Source: Leptospira ellisii (GTDB taxonomy: Bacteria > Spirochaetota > Leptospiria > Leptospirales > Leptospiraceae). Taken from it: a stretch of 27,981 bases of DNA. Below, piece by piece: positions 1-13,000 of the stretch. The notes beneath the pieces were generated by a model. It had not been told where the DNA came from, searched no databases, and worked only from the letters and a program-made list of their open reading frames with translations. The DNA is taken from contig NZ_NPEF01000020.1 of assembly GCF_002811955.1 (NCBI RefSeq), positions 1 to 27,981 of the forward strand. Direction: 5' to 3'. Numbering within the stretch: the first letter of the stretch is position 1; the number at the start of each line of letters is the position of its first letter. The position numbers were made by a program, and so were the translations under genes.

Positions 1-59
1 TCCCTACGGAAAACTCTTTTTTTCGCGCGCGGAGTAAAAAACCCTTCTTCCGTCCGAAA
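1..59. repeat. 59-bp inverted repeat, left arm
   Basis: Bases 1-59 are the exact reverse complement of 816-874. The match stops at base 60 (G) against 815 (G). Because the left arm starts at base 1, the repeat may extend beyond the window. It replaces the expected continuation of the DUF1343 gene. Confidence 0.95.
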
Positions 60-756
60 GATTGGTTCCTTCCAAAAGACATTGACCGGAATAGACGTAA
101 CAGGTGGATCGAAACGGGATGTTCGGAGAAGGAGGGATCCATGCGAATTCCCCGTTTTCATCCCGATACCATCCCTTGCGGATCGTTTTCAATTTTACGT
201 TGATCGAAAATTCGTCCGCGTAATACGACAACAGTTCCCCCGGAGTCAGACCGTGTCTATGCAACACTCCGCGCACTCCCACGAAGGATTCGAATTCCTT
301 TTGTAAGGGAGTTCCTTCGATCCTTCTCCCGGCGGGATTGGAGGAATCGATCACGAGTACGGAAATTTCTTGTTTCCCGGAGGAATTCCATCTGCCGATC
401 TCCTCCAAAAAATAATACGCGGTGGTCAAAAACGTATAATACCTCGCACCCGTGTCGCGTATATCGACGAGAATCAGATCCAATCCTTCCAGAGACACCG
501 CGTCCGGCACGAGGCTCGATTCGTGGTCACCGTATAGATTGACGAATTCCACACCTTCCAAATCGTATCGCAGACCGGATCCTGAAACCTGATCCTGCAA
601 TTCCGCAAAAAGACCGTGTTCCGGAAGGAATATCTTTTTGAGATCGTATCTCTTACGGATCGTCTGAAAATGATATTCTCCGTTCGGTCCGAATGCGCTT
701 TGATTCGTGATCATTCCGATCCTGGATTTGCGAAGGAGAGTTTCGATTTGTTTCAT
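4..756 (-). CDS. NamZ-like exo-beta-N-acetylmuramidase (DUF1343), C-terminally truncated
   Basis: The 250 residues match the N-terminal two thirds of the DUF1343/NamZ family, enzymes that release terminal MurNAc from peptidoglycan fragments. Visible motifs are [10 protein letters not shown] (about 11-20), LPEHGLF (about 43-49, with the family's conserved Glu), [13 protein letters not shown], and RHGLTPGEL (conserved His). The family motif EGTNLSDGR is reached near the end. Family members normally continue with a Gly-Thr-rich stretch and well over 100 more residues; here 13 unrelated residues ([13 protein letters not shown]) and a TAG follow. The change falls exactly where the sequence becomes a 59-bp inverted copy of the gene's own upstream region. 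The gene is therefore either broken or mis-assembled at the window edge. No signal peptide is visible from this start. Family assignment is firm; activity of this copy is doubtful. Confidence 0.8.
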   Translation of the reverse strand: MKQIETLLRKSRIGMITNQSAFGPNGEYHFQTIRKRYDLKKIFLPEHGLFAELQDQVSGSGLRYDLEGVEFVNLYGDHESSLVPDAVSLEGLDLILVDIRDTGARYYTFLTTAYYFLEEIGRWNSSGKQEISVLVIDSSNPAGRRIEGTPLQKEFESFVGVRGVLHRHGLTPGELLSYYADEFSINVKLKTIRKGWYRDENGEFAWIPPSPNIPFRSTCYVYSGQCLLEGTNLSDGRRVFYSAREKKSFP

Positions 757-815
757 CCTTCCGGTATCGTTTTCCCGCCGCGTTCGAAGTCAAGTGCAAC
801 GAAACCCCCGTCTCG

Positions 816-874
816 TTTCGGACGGAAGAAGGGTTTTTTACTCCGCGCGCGAAAAAAAGAGTTTTCCGTAGGGA
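816..874. repeat. 59-bp inverted repeat, right arm
   Basis: This is the second arm, identical on the opposite strand to 1-59, in the intergenic space between the divergent DUF1343 gene (starts 756) and the large gene at 918. It contains a run of T, a GCGCGCG block and a run of A, and may carry promoter sequence for one or both genes. It is probably the original location, since the left arm interrupts a conserved protein. Confidence 0.95.
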
Positions 875-917
875 AGATAGATAGTTTCTTTTTCATTTAA
901 CCTTCGATAATCAAAGT

Positions 918-3443
<2,526 letters not shown>

Positions 3444-3585
3444 TCGAAATCTTCGCCGCGACGCGTAAAAATTCCTTAGCCGCGGAGACTCTCGTTACGT
3501 CGAGATCCGCTTTATCATTTGCCGACCCGGCGAACGGCCGGAAGCGTAAAATCGTAAGAAAAAAATCGCTTTTAGAGACTGATTC

Positions 3586-3601
3586 GCGCGAGTTCCCGCG
3601 C
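3586..3601. repeat. Hairpin with GAGTTCCC core, copy 1
   Basis: GCGCGAGTTCCCGCGC folds into a 5-bp GC stem (3586-3590 with 3597-3601) around AGTTCC. It is the first of three hairpins in this intergenic space that share the central GAGTTCCC but differ in stem sequence. Confidence 0.6.
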
Positions 3602-3676
3602 AAGTTTGTAGGAAAAACAATTTGAAAACGGTATATTGCAGTCGTTCCCTGAAAAAACGCCGTAGAACCACCCCTG

Positions 3677-3696
3677 CCGTGTGAGTTCCCACACGG
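3677..3696. repeat. Hairpin with GAGTTCCC core, copy 2
   Basis: A perfect 7-bp stem (CCGTGTG at 3677-3683 with CACACGG at 3690-3696) encloses AGTTCC. The core is the same as in copy 1, with a different but self-complementary stem. No T-run follows, so it is not an obvious terminator on either strand. Confidence 0.7.
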
Positions 3697-3709
3697 TTTG
3701 TCCGTAAAA

Positions 3710-3731
3710 TTTCGCGGGAACTCCCGCGAAA
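3710..3731 (-). terminator. Hairpin copy 3, likely terminator of the 3734-4420 gene
   Basis: A 9-bp stem (3710-3718 with 3723-3731) surrounds a four-base loop. On the minus strand it begins two bases after the stop codon of the gene ending at 3734. Read that way the right side of the stem ends in AAA and is followed by TTTT, which fits a short intrinsic terminator. It reads GGGAGTTCCC at its centre on the minus strand, so it belongs to the same hairpin family as copies 1 and 2. Confidence 0.55.
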
Positions 3732-3733
3732 AA

Positions 3734-4420
3734 TCAAACCTCTTCTAAAAGATACGGACGCGTATATTCCCGAATGATTTCCACGACGAAACGTCCCCAG
3801 CTTTTGGGATCGTGTTGCGAAATTTCCACCTGTTTGATTTTCGGAAAGTAAGGATGCGGTTTAAAAAGACTGTGGGAAAGTTCGATGGAGCGTAGATAAT
3901 TGTCCACGCGTTTCACCCGAACGAAATTGAGCAGTTCCGCCTGAACCTGCGCCTGAGGAATATAACCGATGATGATCAACTTCGGGAAAAGGGATTTTTT
4001 CAAAAGATTGATGAATTCCCCGAAACTATCGACGCGATCGATAAATCCTTCATACGCGCCCCCGCCGAGGTTCATGATCTGCGTGACGATATCCATCGTA
4101 AACGAAACCCCTTCCGCGGAAGTCATATCCGAAATGATCACAATCCCTTCGTCCGGCTGAAAGGTTTTGAACATCTGACTTCCCTTAAAATGTCTTCGCA
4201 GAAGTTTCGCTGCGGAAATATCGATTTCGGCGGCTTTCGCAAGTAAGGGTTTGCCGTTGTTGTCGAGGACCGGTTCCCTCGTAATGAGATACCTTTTTTT
4301 CGCGGCGTTCTGGTTCATCACCCGGAACGCTTTGACTTTTTCCTCGATCTCGTCCAAAGAACAATAACCGATCTTTAATACGTTCTCTCTTGACCTTTTC
4401 TCTAATTCTGTATCTTCCAT
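3734..4420 (-). CDS. Conserved-looking hypothetical protein, unrecognised
   Basis: I do not recognise a family. The 228 residues have no signal peptide or membrane segment. Alternating hydrophobic strands (GIVIISDM at about 92-99, KLIIIGYIP at about 146-154) suggest an alpha/beta fold, possibly a response-receiver-like or nucleotide-binding-like sheet. The N-terminal 20 residues are charged and helical. The start ATG is supported by a plausible promoter 68 nt upstream (4488-4515), and the end by a hairpin right after the TGA. The gene stands alone between divergent and convergent neighbours, so context does not suggest a role. Confidence 0.75.
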   Translation of the reverse strand: MEDTELEKRSRENVLKIGYCSLDEIEEKVKAFRVMNQNAAKKRYLITREPVLDNNGKPLLAKAAEIDISAAKLLRRHFKGSQMFKTFQPDEGIVIISDMTSAEGVSFTMDIVTQIMNLGGGAYEGFIDRVDSFGEFINLLKKSLFPKLIIIGYIPQAQVQAELLNFVRVKRVDNYLRSIELSHSLFKPHPYFPKIKQVEISQHDPKSWGRFVVEIIREYTRPYLLEEV

Positions 4421-4487
4421 CTGAAAGTTATAGGGACGGCGCGACTCGTTTTGAGGAGATCCGAACTATTTACCCTTATCCCGTTTT

Positions 4488-4515
4488 ATCATAACATCTA
4501 ATTGATTTAGAACAA
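4488..4515 (-). promoter_or_regulatory. Putative sigma-70-type promoter for the 3734-4420 gene
   Basis: On the minus strand TTGTTC (4510-4515) and TATGAT (4488-4493) are separated by 16 nt. The -10 element lies about 68 nt before the ATG at 4420. This is a sequence match only. Confidence 0.45.
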
Positions 4516-4517
4516 CC

Positions 4518-4541
4518 CCGTTCTTTCTTCGAAGAAAACGG
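4518..4541. repeat. Inverted repeat between divergent genes
   Basis: A 14-bp perfect palindrome (TTTCTTCGAAGAAA, 4524-4537) is extended by CCGT (4518-4521) and ACGG (4538-4541) across a two-base bulge. It lies upstream of the -35 of the leftward promoter and 47 nt before the lipoprotein start, so it could be an operator for the divergent pair. Confidence 0.55.
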
Positions 4542-4587
4542 AGATTAAAACACTTGCGTCAGAATTCGGTTTTTTCTGAATGGAATT

Positions 4588-5051
<464 letters not shown>

Positions 5052-5055
<4 letters not shown>

Positions 5056-5570
5056 GCCTTCCTCCTGAAAAAGAAATCGTCCCTCCCAGGAGATTCGACA
5101 GCGAGATCTTCGTGGATACGGAGGATCGTTGGATCTTCCGAGGGAATCGAATCGATCAAAAAGAGGTGCTTTCCTATTTTCGGAAAAATCTGAAAGAGGA
5201 CGAGGCGGGAGTATACATAGACAATCGATTCGGAGATCTTTCCGAAAACGGCTACGTCACGATACAAGGTTATCCGATCCACCTAACAGCGTGTAGAGAA
5301 CGGGAGAATACGTTGTTCTTTCTTGCCGAATCGGACGAATCCTTTCCGTTGGAAACCCTTCGTTTCGCCCTGGACGCAAACGGATGTCTCTTCGCTCGTG
5401 CGAAGGACAAACACAAGATCAAATTCAGACCGGATCGGAATTGTCTTTCCGATCTGAGTTCGTTTTTGGAGGAGACGGCGGCGGGTACGGAAATCCGCTT
5501 CCGCGGAACCTCGATTCCTATTTTCGAGTCGGGAGAATCGCCGGAAGTGCCGCTTCCGGCCGCGTTTTAA
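5052..5570 (+). CDS. DUF1285-like protein
   Basis: This 172-residue soluble protein follows the lipoprotein gene with an ATGA overlap. The stretch [22 protein letters not shown] (about 22-43), then a pair of strands ending in [10 protein letters not shown] (about 69-78), resembles the start of DUF1285 proteins, which show a dGxWyyxGxpI pattern followed by a lower-case strand repeat. The match is from memory and partial. No catalytic residues are evident, and there is no signal peptide or membrane segment. Its stop lies 11 nt from the stop of the convergent TPR gene, with no terminator hairpin between. The gene is confident; the family is tentative. Confidence 0.7.
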
Positions 5571-5581
5571 TCCGTTTCGGT

Positions 5582-6058
<477 letters not shown>

Positions 6059-6094
6059 AACCCGTTTTTTACTTTGATTTTCGGTTTGGAACCT

Positions 6095-7999
6095 TCACGG
6101 CTTGATCAAGTTTTTTTTTAATACGTCCGCGACGGTCTCCGCCACCGACTTTCCGTCCAATCCGTACGCTTCGAAAATCTCCTTTCTTTCTCCGTGATGG
6201 ATCGGTTCCGGCGGAAATCCGAACGTCCGAACGTATTTGGAAAGCTGTTCCTGTCCGATCCGATTCAACAGATATCCGGAGGCGCCCGCGTCGACATAAC
6301 TTTCGTCCAAAATGGCGAACGAACGGACGTGCGACAATTCCGCATTCAATTCGTCTACACCCAACGGCCTCAGCCAAACGAGGTCGATCAACGTTACGCT
6401 AAATCCTGCGCTCTGCAGAATTTGAGTCGCCTTCTTCGCCTCTTCCAACATCGATCCGATGGACAAAAGGGCGACGTCCGTTCCTTTCTGCAGAACCCGG
6501 AATGTCCCGGGTTTCATTTCCGTCGGCTTATAAAAATCCAGTTCGTTCACGTTCGTGCTCGCTTTCGGGAATCGTATCGCGATCGGACCGCGGTCGTATC
6601 CTTCCATAAACCGGAGCGAATCCACGAGATCCTGTCCGTTCGACGGTACGAACACGTCCATATTAGGCAACCCGAGCAGATAACTCAGATCGAACAAACC
6701 TTGGTGCGTTTCCCCGTCGGGCCCCACACATCCCGCGCGATCGATGACGAAACGGACCGGAAGATTCATCAAAGAGACGTCTTCCACGAGCTGATCCATA
6801 GCCCTCGTCAAAAACGTGGAATAAATACACATATACGGAACGATATTTCCGTTGGTCATAGCTCCCGCAAACGCGACCGAATGTTGTTCCGCAATACCTA
6901 CGTCGAACAGATGATCCGGAAACTTTTCCGCGTATTCCTTGAGTCCGCTCCCTTCGATCATCGCGGGAGTGATCGCGGCGACGCGTCGGTTTTTTTCGGT
7001 CAGAATGGACAACATCCTTCCGACGATCTTGCTATACGCGATTTTAGAGGAATCCCCGCTGTCCATAGCCCCGTCCTCTTTTCGAAACGGGGTCACTCCG
7101 TGATACTTGATCGGATCCTTTTCCGCAGGATCGTATCCTTTCCCTTTTTGCGTGATCAGGTGAAGCAGAATCGGTCCCTTCATCTTCTTCACTTTTTCGA
7201 GCATCTTGACGAGACGGATCACGTCGTGTCCGTCCTCGGGTCCGATATATCCGAATCCCAAATCCTCGAACAACCCGCCCGGGGTCATCACGTCCTTAAA
7301 CCCCTTTTCCACGCGTTTGAAAAAACGTTCCATCGCCGGCCCGACGATGGGCAGCCACTTTAGGAAAGTGTAAAATATCCGTTTCCAGTGATTGTAAAAA
7401 TGTGATGTGATGATGTTGTTCAGATAATTGGAGATGGATCCCACGTTTTTGGAGATGGACATGAAGTTGTCGTTCAGAATCACGATCATGTTCTTCTTGA
7501 GATGCCCCGCGTGATTCATCGCCTCCAACGCCATCCCGGTCGCGATCGAAGCGTCTCCTATGATCGCTACGACGTTGTAATCGTCGCCCGTCAAATCCCG
7601 CGCGGCCGCTTCACCTAACGCCTGAGATATGGAAGTTCCGGCGTGTCCGGTGTTGTATAGATCGTATTGGGATTCCTCACGTTTGGGGAAACCGGAAAGA
7701 CCGTTGAACTTTCGAACCGTGTTCAAACGGTCCTTTCTTCCTGTGAGAATCTTGTGCGGATAGGTTTGATGACCTACGTCCCAGATCAACCGATCCTTGG
7801 GAGTATCAAATACGTAATGAAGGGCTACCGTGAGTTCCACGACTCCCAGATTGCTGGCAAAATGACCGCCCACCCCGGAGAGAGTGTCGATGATATAATT
7901 TCTCACCTCTTTGCATACCTGTGGAAGTTTTTCCAAAGATACGCTTCTGAGATCGGCTGGATAACGGATGTTATCCAGCAGAGTTGGTTCTTCTTGCAT
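6095..7999 (-). CDS. dxs: 1-deoxy-D-xylulose-5-phosphate synthase
   Basis: This thiamine-diphosphate enzyme joins pyruvate and glyceraldehyde 3-phosphate to make DXP, the first step of the MEP isoprenoid pathway. At 634 residues it has normal family length. Motifs seen are WDVGHQTYPHKILTGR (about 74-89), the TPP/Mg motif IGDASIATGMALEAMN with NDN further on (about 147-178), GIAEQHSVAFAGAM with the catalytic Glu (about 369-382) and the DRAGCVGPDGETHQG loop (about 420-434). The C-terminal transketolase domain includes LDESYVDAGASGY. The next pathway enzyme, dxr, is in the same window in a different transcription unit. The cyclase gene ends 31 nt upstream, so dxs may be read from the cyclase promoter. 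Confidence 0.97.
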   Translation of the reverse strand: MQEEPTLLDNIRYPADLRSVSLEKLPQVCKEVRNYIIDTLSGVGGHFASNLGVVELTVALHYVFDTPKDRLIWDVGHQTYPHKILTGRKDRLNTVRKFNGLSGFPKREESQYDLYNTGHAGTSISQALGEAAARDLTGDDYNVVAIIGDASIATGMALEAMNHAGHLKKNMIVILNDNFMSISKNVGSISNYLNNIITSHFYNHWKRIFYTFLKWLPIVGPAMERFFKRVEKGFKDVMTPGGLFEDLGFGYIGPEDGHDVIRLVKMLEKVKKMKGPILLHLITQKGKGYDPAEKDPIKYHGVTPFRKEDGAMDSGDSSKIAYSKIVGRMLSILTEKNRRVAAITPAMIEGSGLKEYAEKFPDHLFDVGIAEQHSVAFAGAMTNGNIVPYMCIYSTFLTRAMDQLVEDVSLMNLPVRFVIDRAGCVGPDGETHQGLFDLSYLLGLPNMDVFVPSNGQDLVDSLRFMEGYDRGPIAIRFPKASTNVNELDFYKPTEMKPGTFRVLQKGTDVALLSIGSMLEEAKKATQILQSAGFSVTLIDLVWLRPLGVDELNAELSHVRSFAILDESYVDAGASGYLLNRIGQEQLSKYVRTFGFPPEPIHHGERKEIFEAYGLDGKSVAETVADVLKKNLIKP

Positions 8000-8030
8000 G
8001 AAAACTTTCTATTCTAATTTGATCCTGTTC

Positions 8031-10343
<2,313 letters not shown>

Positions 10344-10371
10344 TGCGTTCCTCCGTCGGAGATCGGGGAAC

Positions 10372-10399
10372 AGTATCCAATCGCTCCGGGATTCGTCAA
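10372..10399 (-). promoter_or_regulatory. Putative promoter of the CHASE2 cyclase gene
   Basis: On the minus strand TTGACG (10394-10399) and GATACT (10372-10377) are 16 nt apart, ending 28 nt before the ATG at 10343. The -35 matches the sigma-70 consensus in five of six positions and the -10 in four of six. Confidence 0.55.
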
Positions 10400-10494
10400 T
10401 ATTTTCCAGGACTTACGTCCCTTTCTTGCGTCTTTGGTTCCACTTTTTCTCGCTTTTTTTGATCCGATCGGAATTTTTCCGGAACCGTCCCGGT

Positions 10495-10965
10495 ATGGGA
10501 AATTCCGTTCTGAAATCCGGTTTTCATCTCTGCAAAGTGCGTAAGACCGGGAATCTCTGTTCTTTTTTGGTTCCGGAGGAATTGGTGGATCAATTCCGGC
10601 TTCGTCCGAAATTGCTTCGTAAGATTCTGCGCGATCTTTTATCGCAGTGGGATGAAACCCTAATTCGAAAGCGTTTTTTGGGAAGAAGATCGGTTTATGC
10701 GAAGTATCAGGAGAGGGACTTGAATCTGCAAAAGATGAATTTTCGCCCGTTCGAAGGAGATTGGTGTAAGTTGGGAATTTTAGCTTGGGGTTTAGGTGTA
10801 TCGAGGTGTCTTTTGTTTTCTTTGCTCTTGTCGTGGAGTCGTACGAGCAAAGTCTCTAGAAAAATGAGTGGAGCTCCAACAATTTTACGTCTTACTAGAG
10901 AATTTTCCTATCCACAAAAACTTCTCAAAAGCCAAATCACCCTCGGACGGGCTCATCCTCGCTAA
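10495..10965 (+). CDS. DUF1564 family protein, C-terminus doubtful
   Basis: The central part matches the Leptospira-restricted DUF1564 family: LCSFLVPEELVDQF (about 26-39), a charged helical stretch, then MNFRPFEGDWCKLGILAWGLGVSRCLLFSLLL (about 82-113), with the family's D/S-W, LG, G-S-R-C and LF positions. Function of the family is unknown. After LLL, family members as I recall them go on with an acidic stretch and some 50-60 residues; here the frame turns to SWSRTSKVSRKM and ends with no resemblance. Another frame reads LVVESYEQSL then stops, so a frameshift with decay is possible. The open frame extends upstream over the cyclase gene's 5' end, so the ATG at 10495 is only the likeliest start. 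It faces trpA convergently. Confidence 0.6.
   Translation: MGNSVLKSGFHLCKVRKTGNLCSFLVPEELVDQFRLRPKLLRKILRDLLSQWDETLIRKRFLGRRSVYAKYQERDLNLQKMNFRPFEGDWCKLGILAWGLGVSRCLLFSLLLSWSRTSKVSRKMSGAPTILRLTREFSYPQKLLKSQITLGRAHPR
10861..10886. repeat. 26-nt dyad between DUF1564 core and trpA
   Basis: TGGAGCTCCA (10869-10878) is a perfect palindrome flanked at equal distance (3 nt) by AAAAT (10861-10865) and ATTTT (10882-10886). The A/T arms and GC-containing centre suggest a bidirectional terminator for the convergent genes, with an internal loop. It falls in the part of the DUF1564 frame that no longer looks like the family. Confidence 0.5.
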
Positions 10966-11000
10966 AACTTCCGCCCCACCTCATATTCTCCGGCTTTCCC

Positions 11001-11795
11001 TCATCGCATCGCGGAACGAATCCCGGCCGCGTAGGACGAAAGTGCATTCGCACACAAATCTCGGTTTTGTCCGTTCTCTTCGATGATTCTCTGAACGGCG
11101 GAACCGATGATCACCCCATCCGCGTAACCGGAAATATCGTGAGCCTGGTCCGCGGTGGAAATCCCGAAACCGGCGCAAACAGGAAGACCGATTTGATTCC
11201 GCACCAAACGAATTCTTTCCTCAAGACCTTCCGCAAGGGCCCGGCGTTCTCCGGTCACACCGTAAGAAGTCACGTAATAGATAAAACCGGACGCGAGGGA
11301 TTTCATGGAACGGATCCGGTCCTGCGTGGTAGCCGGGGTCACGAGATGGATAAAATCGATCTTGCGTTTTTTCAGTTGGGAAAAGAATTCTTCCGCTTCC
11401 GGGGTATCATAAGGAAGATCGGGAATGATCAAACCTTGAATTCCGGAGTTTTTCGCGGTTTCAGCGAAGGACTCCAAACCCATGGAATACAACGGATTAA
11501 AGTACGTAAGATAAACGAGTGGAATTTGCGGATGAAGTTTATGAATCTCCGCGGTGATCTCGAGAATCTTGTTCATGGAGAACGGATGCGCCAGCGCGCG
11601 TTTGAAAGCCTTTTGAATGACGGGGCCATCCGCGACCGGATCAGTAAATGGAATTCCCAATTCCAAAATTCCCGCACCGCCGCGGATGAGCGCATCGGCC
11701 CAAACGACGCAGGATTCGTAATCCGGATCTCCCAAAGAGATGTAGGGAATAAAAACGCTTTTATCGGAGGAAAAAGCGGAAGAGATCGAGTTCAA
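11001..11795 (-). CDS. trpA: Tryptophan synthase alpha subunit
   Basis: The alpha subunit cleaves indole-3-glycerol phosphate to indole and glyceraldehyde 3-phosphate, passing indole to TrpB. The 264 residues show the TIM-barrel pattern of the family: FIPYISLGDPDYE (about 15-27), ILELGIPFTDPVADGPVIQKAF with catalytic Glu45 and Asp56, YLTYFNPLYSMG, GLIIPDLPYDTPEAEEF, FIYYVTSYGVTGER, VCAGFGISTADQA and ADGVIIGSAVQRI. Its start overlaps the trpB stop by 4 nt, which fits the two subunits being made in equal amounts. It is the last gene of the long minus-strand run. No other trp genes are present in the window. Confidence 0.97.
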   Translation of the reverse strand: MNSISSAFSSDKSVFIPYISLGDPDYESCVVWADALIRGGAGILELGIPFTDPVADGPVIQKAFKRALAHPFSMNKILEITAEIHKLHPQIPLVYLTYFNPLYSMGLESFAETAKNSGIQGLIIPDLPYDTPEAEEFFSQLKKRKIDFIHLVTPATTQDRIRSMKSLASGFIYYVTSYGVTGERRALAEGLEERIRLVRNQIGLPVCAGFGISTADQAHDISGYADGVIIGSAVQRIIEENGQNRDLCANALSSYAAGIRSAMR

Positions 11796-12997
11796 GAGAA
11801 TTCTCCTTTTCTGAGTCTGGCGACTTCGGCGACGTCCTTGTCCCCTCTGCCGGACAAACAGATCAAAAGATTCTCCTTTTTACCCATGGACTTCGCGAGG
11901 TCCTTGGCGAAGCGGAACGCGTGCGCCGTCTCCAATGCGGGAATGATTCCTTCGACGCGACATACTTCCAAAAAGGCGTCTAACGCGTCTTCGTCTCCTA
12001 CGTTCGCGTAGGTCACTCTTCCGCTTTTATGGAAGTGAGCGTGCTCCGGTCCCACGCCCGGATAATCGAGTCCCGCAGAAACGGAATGGGCGGGAACGAT
12101 CTGACCGAACTCGTCCTGAATCACGAGGGTTTTCGTACCGTGAAGAAATCCCGTCCTTCCAAATTGAATCGTGGCGGAATGGGTCCCGGGCTCGGAGGAA
12201 TAGCCGCCCGCTTCCACTCCGTAGAGTTTCACTTTTTTATCCTTGAGAAAACCGTAAAACATACCCACCGCGTTCGAACCGCCGCCTACGCAGGCGACGA
12301 CCGCGTTCGGAAGTCTGCCGTTTTCTTTTTTGAATTGTTTTCTGGATTCCGTCCCGATCACGGATTGAAAGTCGCGCACGATCGTTGGAAACGGATGCGG
12401 TCCGATCGAGGAACCCACGATATAATGTGTATTAGAAACATTCAATGCCCAGTCTCTCATCGCTTCGCTCGTCGCGTCTTTGAGGGTCGCGGTTCCGCTG
12501 GAAACGCCGACCACCTTCGCCCCCATCATCCGCATGCGGATCGCGTTGAGTTCCTGACGACGCAGATCCTCGTCTCCCATATAAACGACCGTCTCCATCC
12601 GGAACATGGCGCCCACGGTCGCGGTGGCCACTCCGTGTTGACCCGCTCCCGTTTCGGCTATGATTCTCGTTTTACCCATCGACTTGGCGATCAGGACCTG
12701 CCCGATCGTATTGTTGATTTTATGCGCGCCGGTATGATTCAAGTCTTCCCGCTTGAGCCAAATTTTAGCGCCCCCCCAGGCCTTCGTCAGACGTTCGGCG
12801 AAGGTCAACGGGGACGGACGGCCGATGTAGTTTTTACGGTAGTATTCGAGTTCCTTTTTGAACTGTTTATTTTTCTTTAATTTTTTGTAGGTCGTTTCCA
12901 ACTCCACGAGGGCATCGTGCAGAATTTCGGGAGCGTATCTTCCGCCGAATTCTCCGAAGTAACCTTCCTTATCGAAATGGTTCGATTCCTTACCCAT
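11792..12997 (-). CDS. trpB: Tryptophan synthase beta subunit
   Basis: The beta subunit condenses indole with L-serine using PLP. The protein has 401 residues, the usual length of TrpB1. Key features are YFGEFGGRYAPEIL (about 13-26), LKREDLNHTGAHKINN with PLP Lys93, the AETGAGQHGVATAT substrate loop (about 115-128), the phosphate-binding GGGSNAVGMF (about 238-247), PGVGPEHAHF and LSGRGDKDV. It begins 3 nt after proS and overlaps trpA by 4 nt. Being placed after proS and at the end of a housekeeping run, it lacks any visible attenuator or trp-specific leader. Confidence 0.98.
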   Translation of the reverse strand: MGKESNHFDKEGYFGEFGGRYAPEILHDALVELETTYKKLKKNKQFKKELEYYRKNYIGRPSPLTFAERLTKAWGGAKIWLKREDLNHTGAHKINNTIGQVLIAKSMGKTRIIAETGAGQHGVATATVGAMFRMETVVYMGDEDLRRQELNAIRMRMMGAKVVGVSSGTATLKDATSEAMRDWALNVSNTHYIVGSSIGPHPFPTIVRDFQSVIGTESRKQFKKENGRLPNAVVACVGGGSNAVGMFYGFLKDKKVKLYGVEAGGYSSEPGTHSATIQFGRTGFLHGTKTLVIQDEFGQIVPAHSVSAGLDYPGVGPEHAHFHKSGRVTYANVGDEDALDAFLEVCRVEGIIPALETAHAFRFAKDLAKSMGKKENLLICLSGRGDKDVAEVARLRKGEFS

Positions 12998-13000
12998 AAA

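Noticed and set aside
6194..7363. A 389-codon plus-strand frame opposite dxs
   Set aside because: It is antisense to a highly conserved gene and has the Arg/His/Gln-rich composition of a mirror frame; length comes from the codon bias of dxs.
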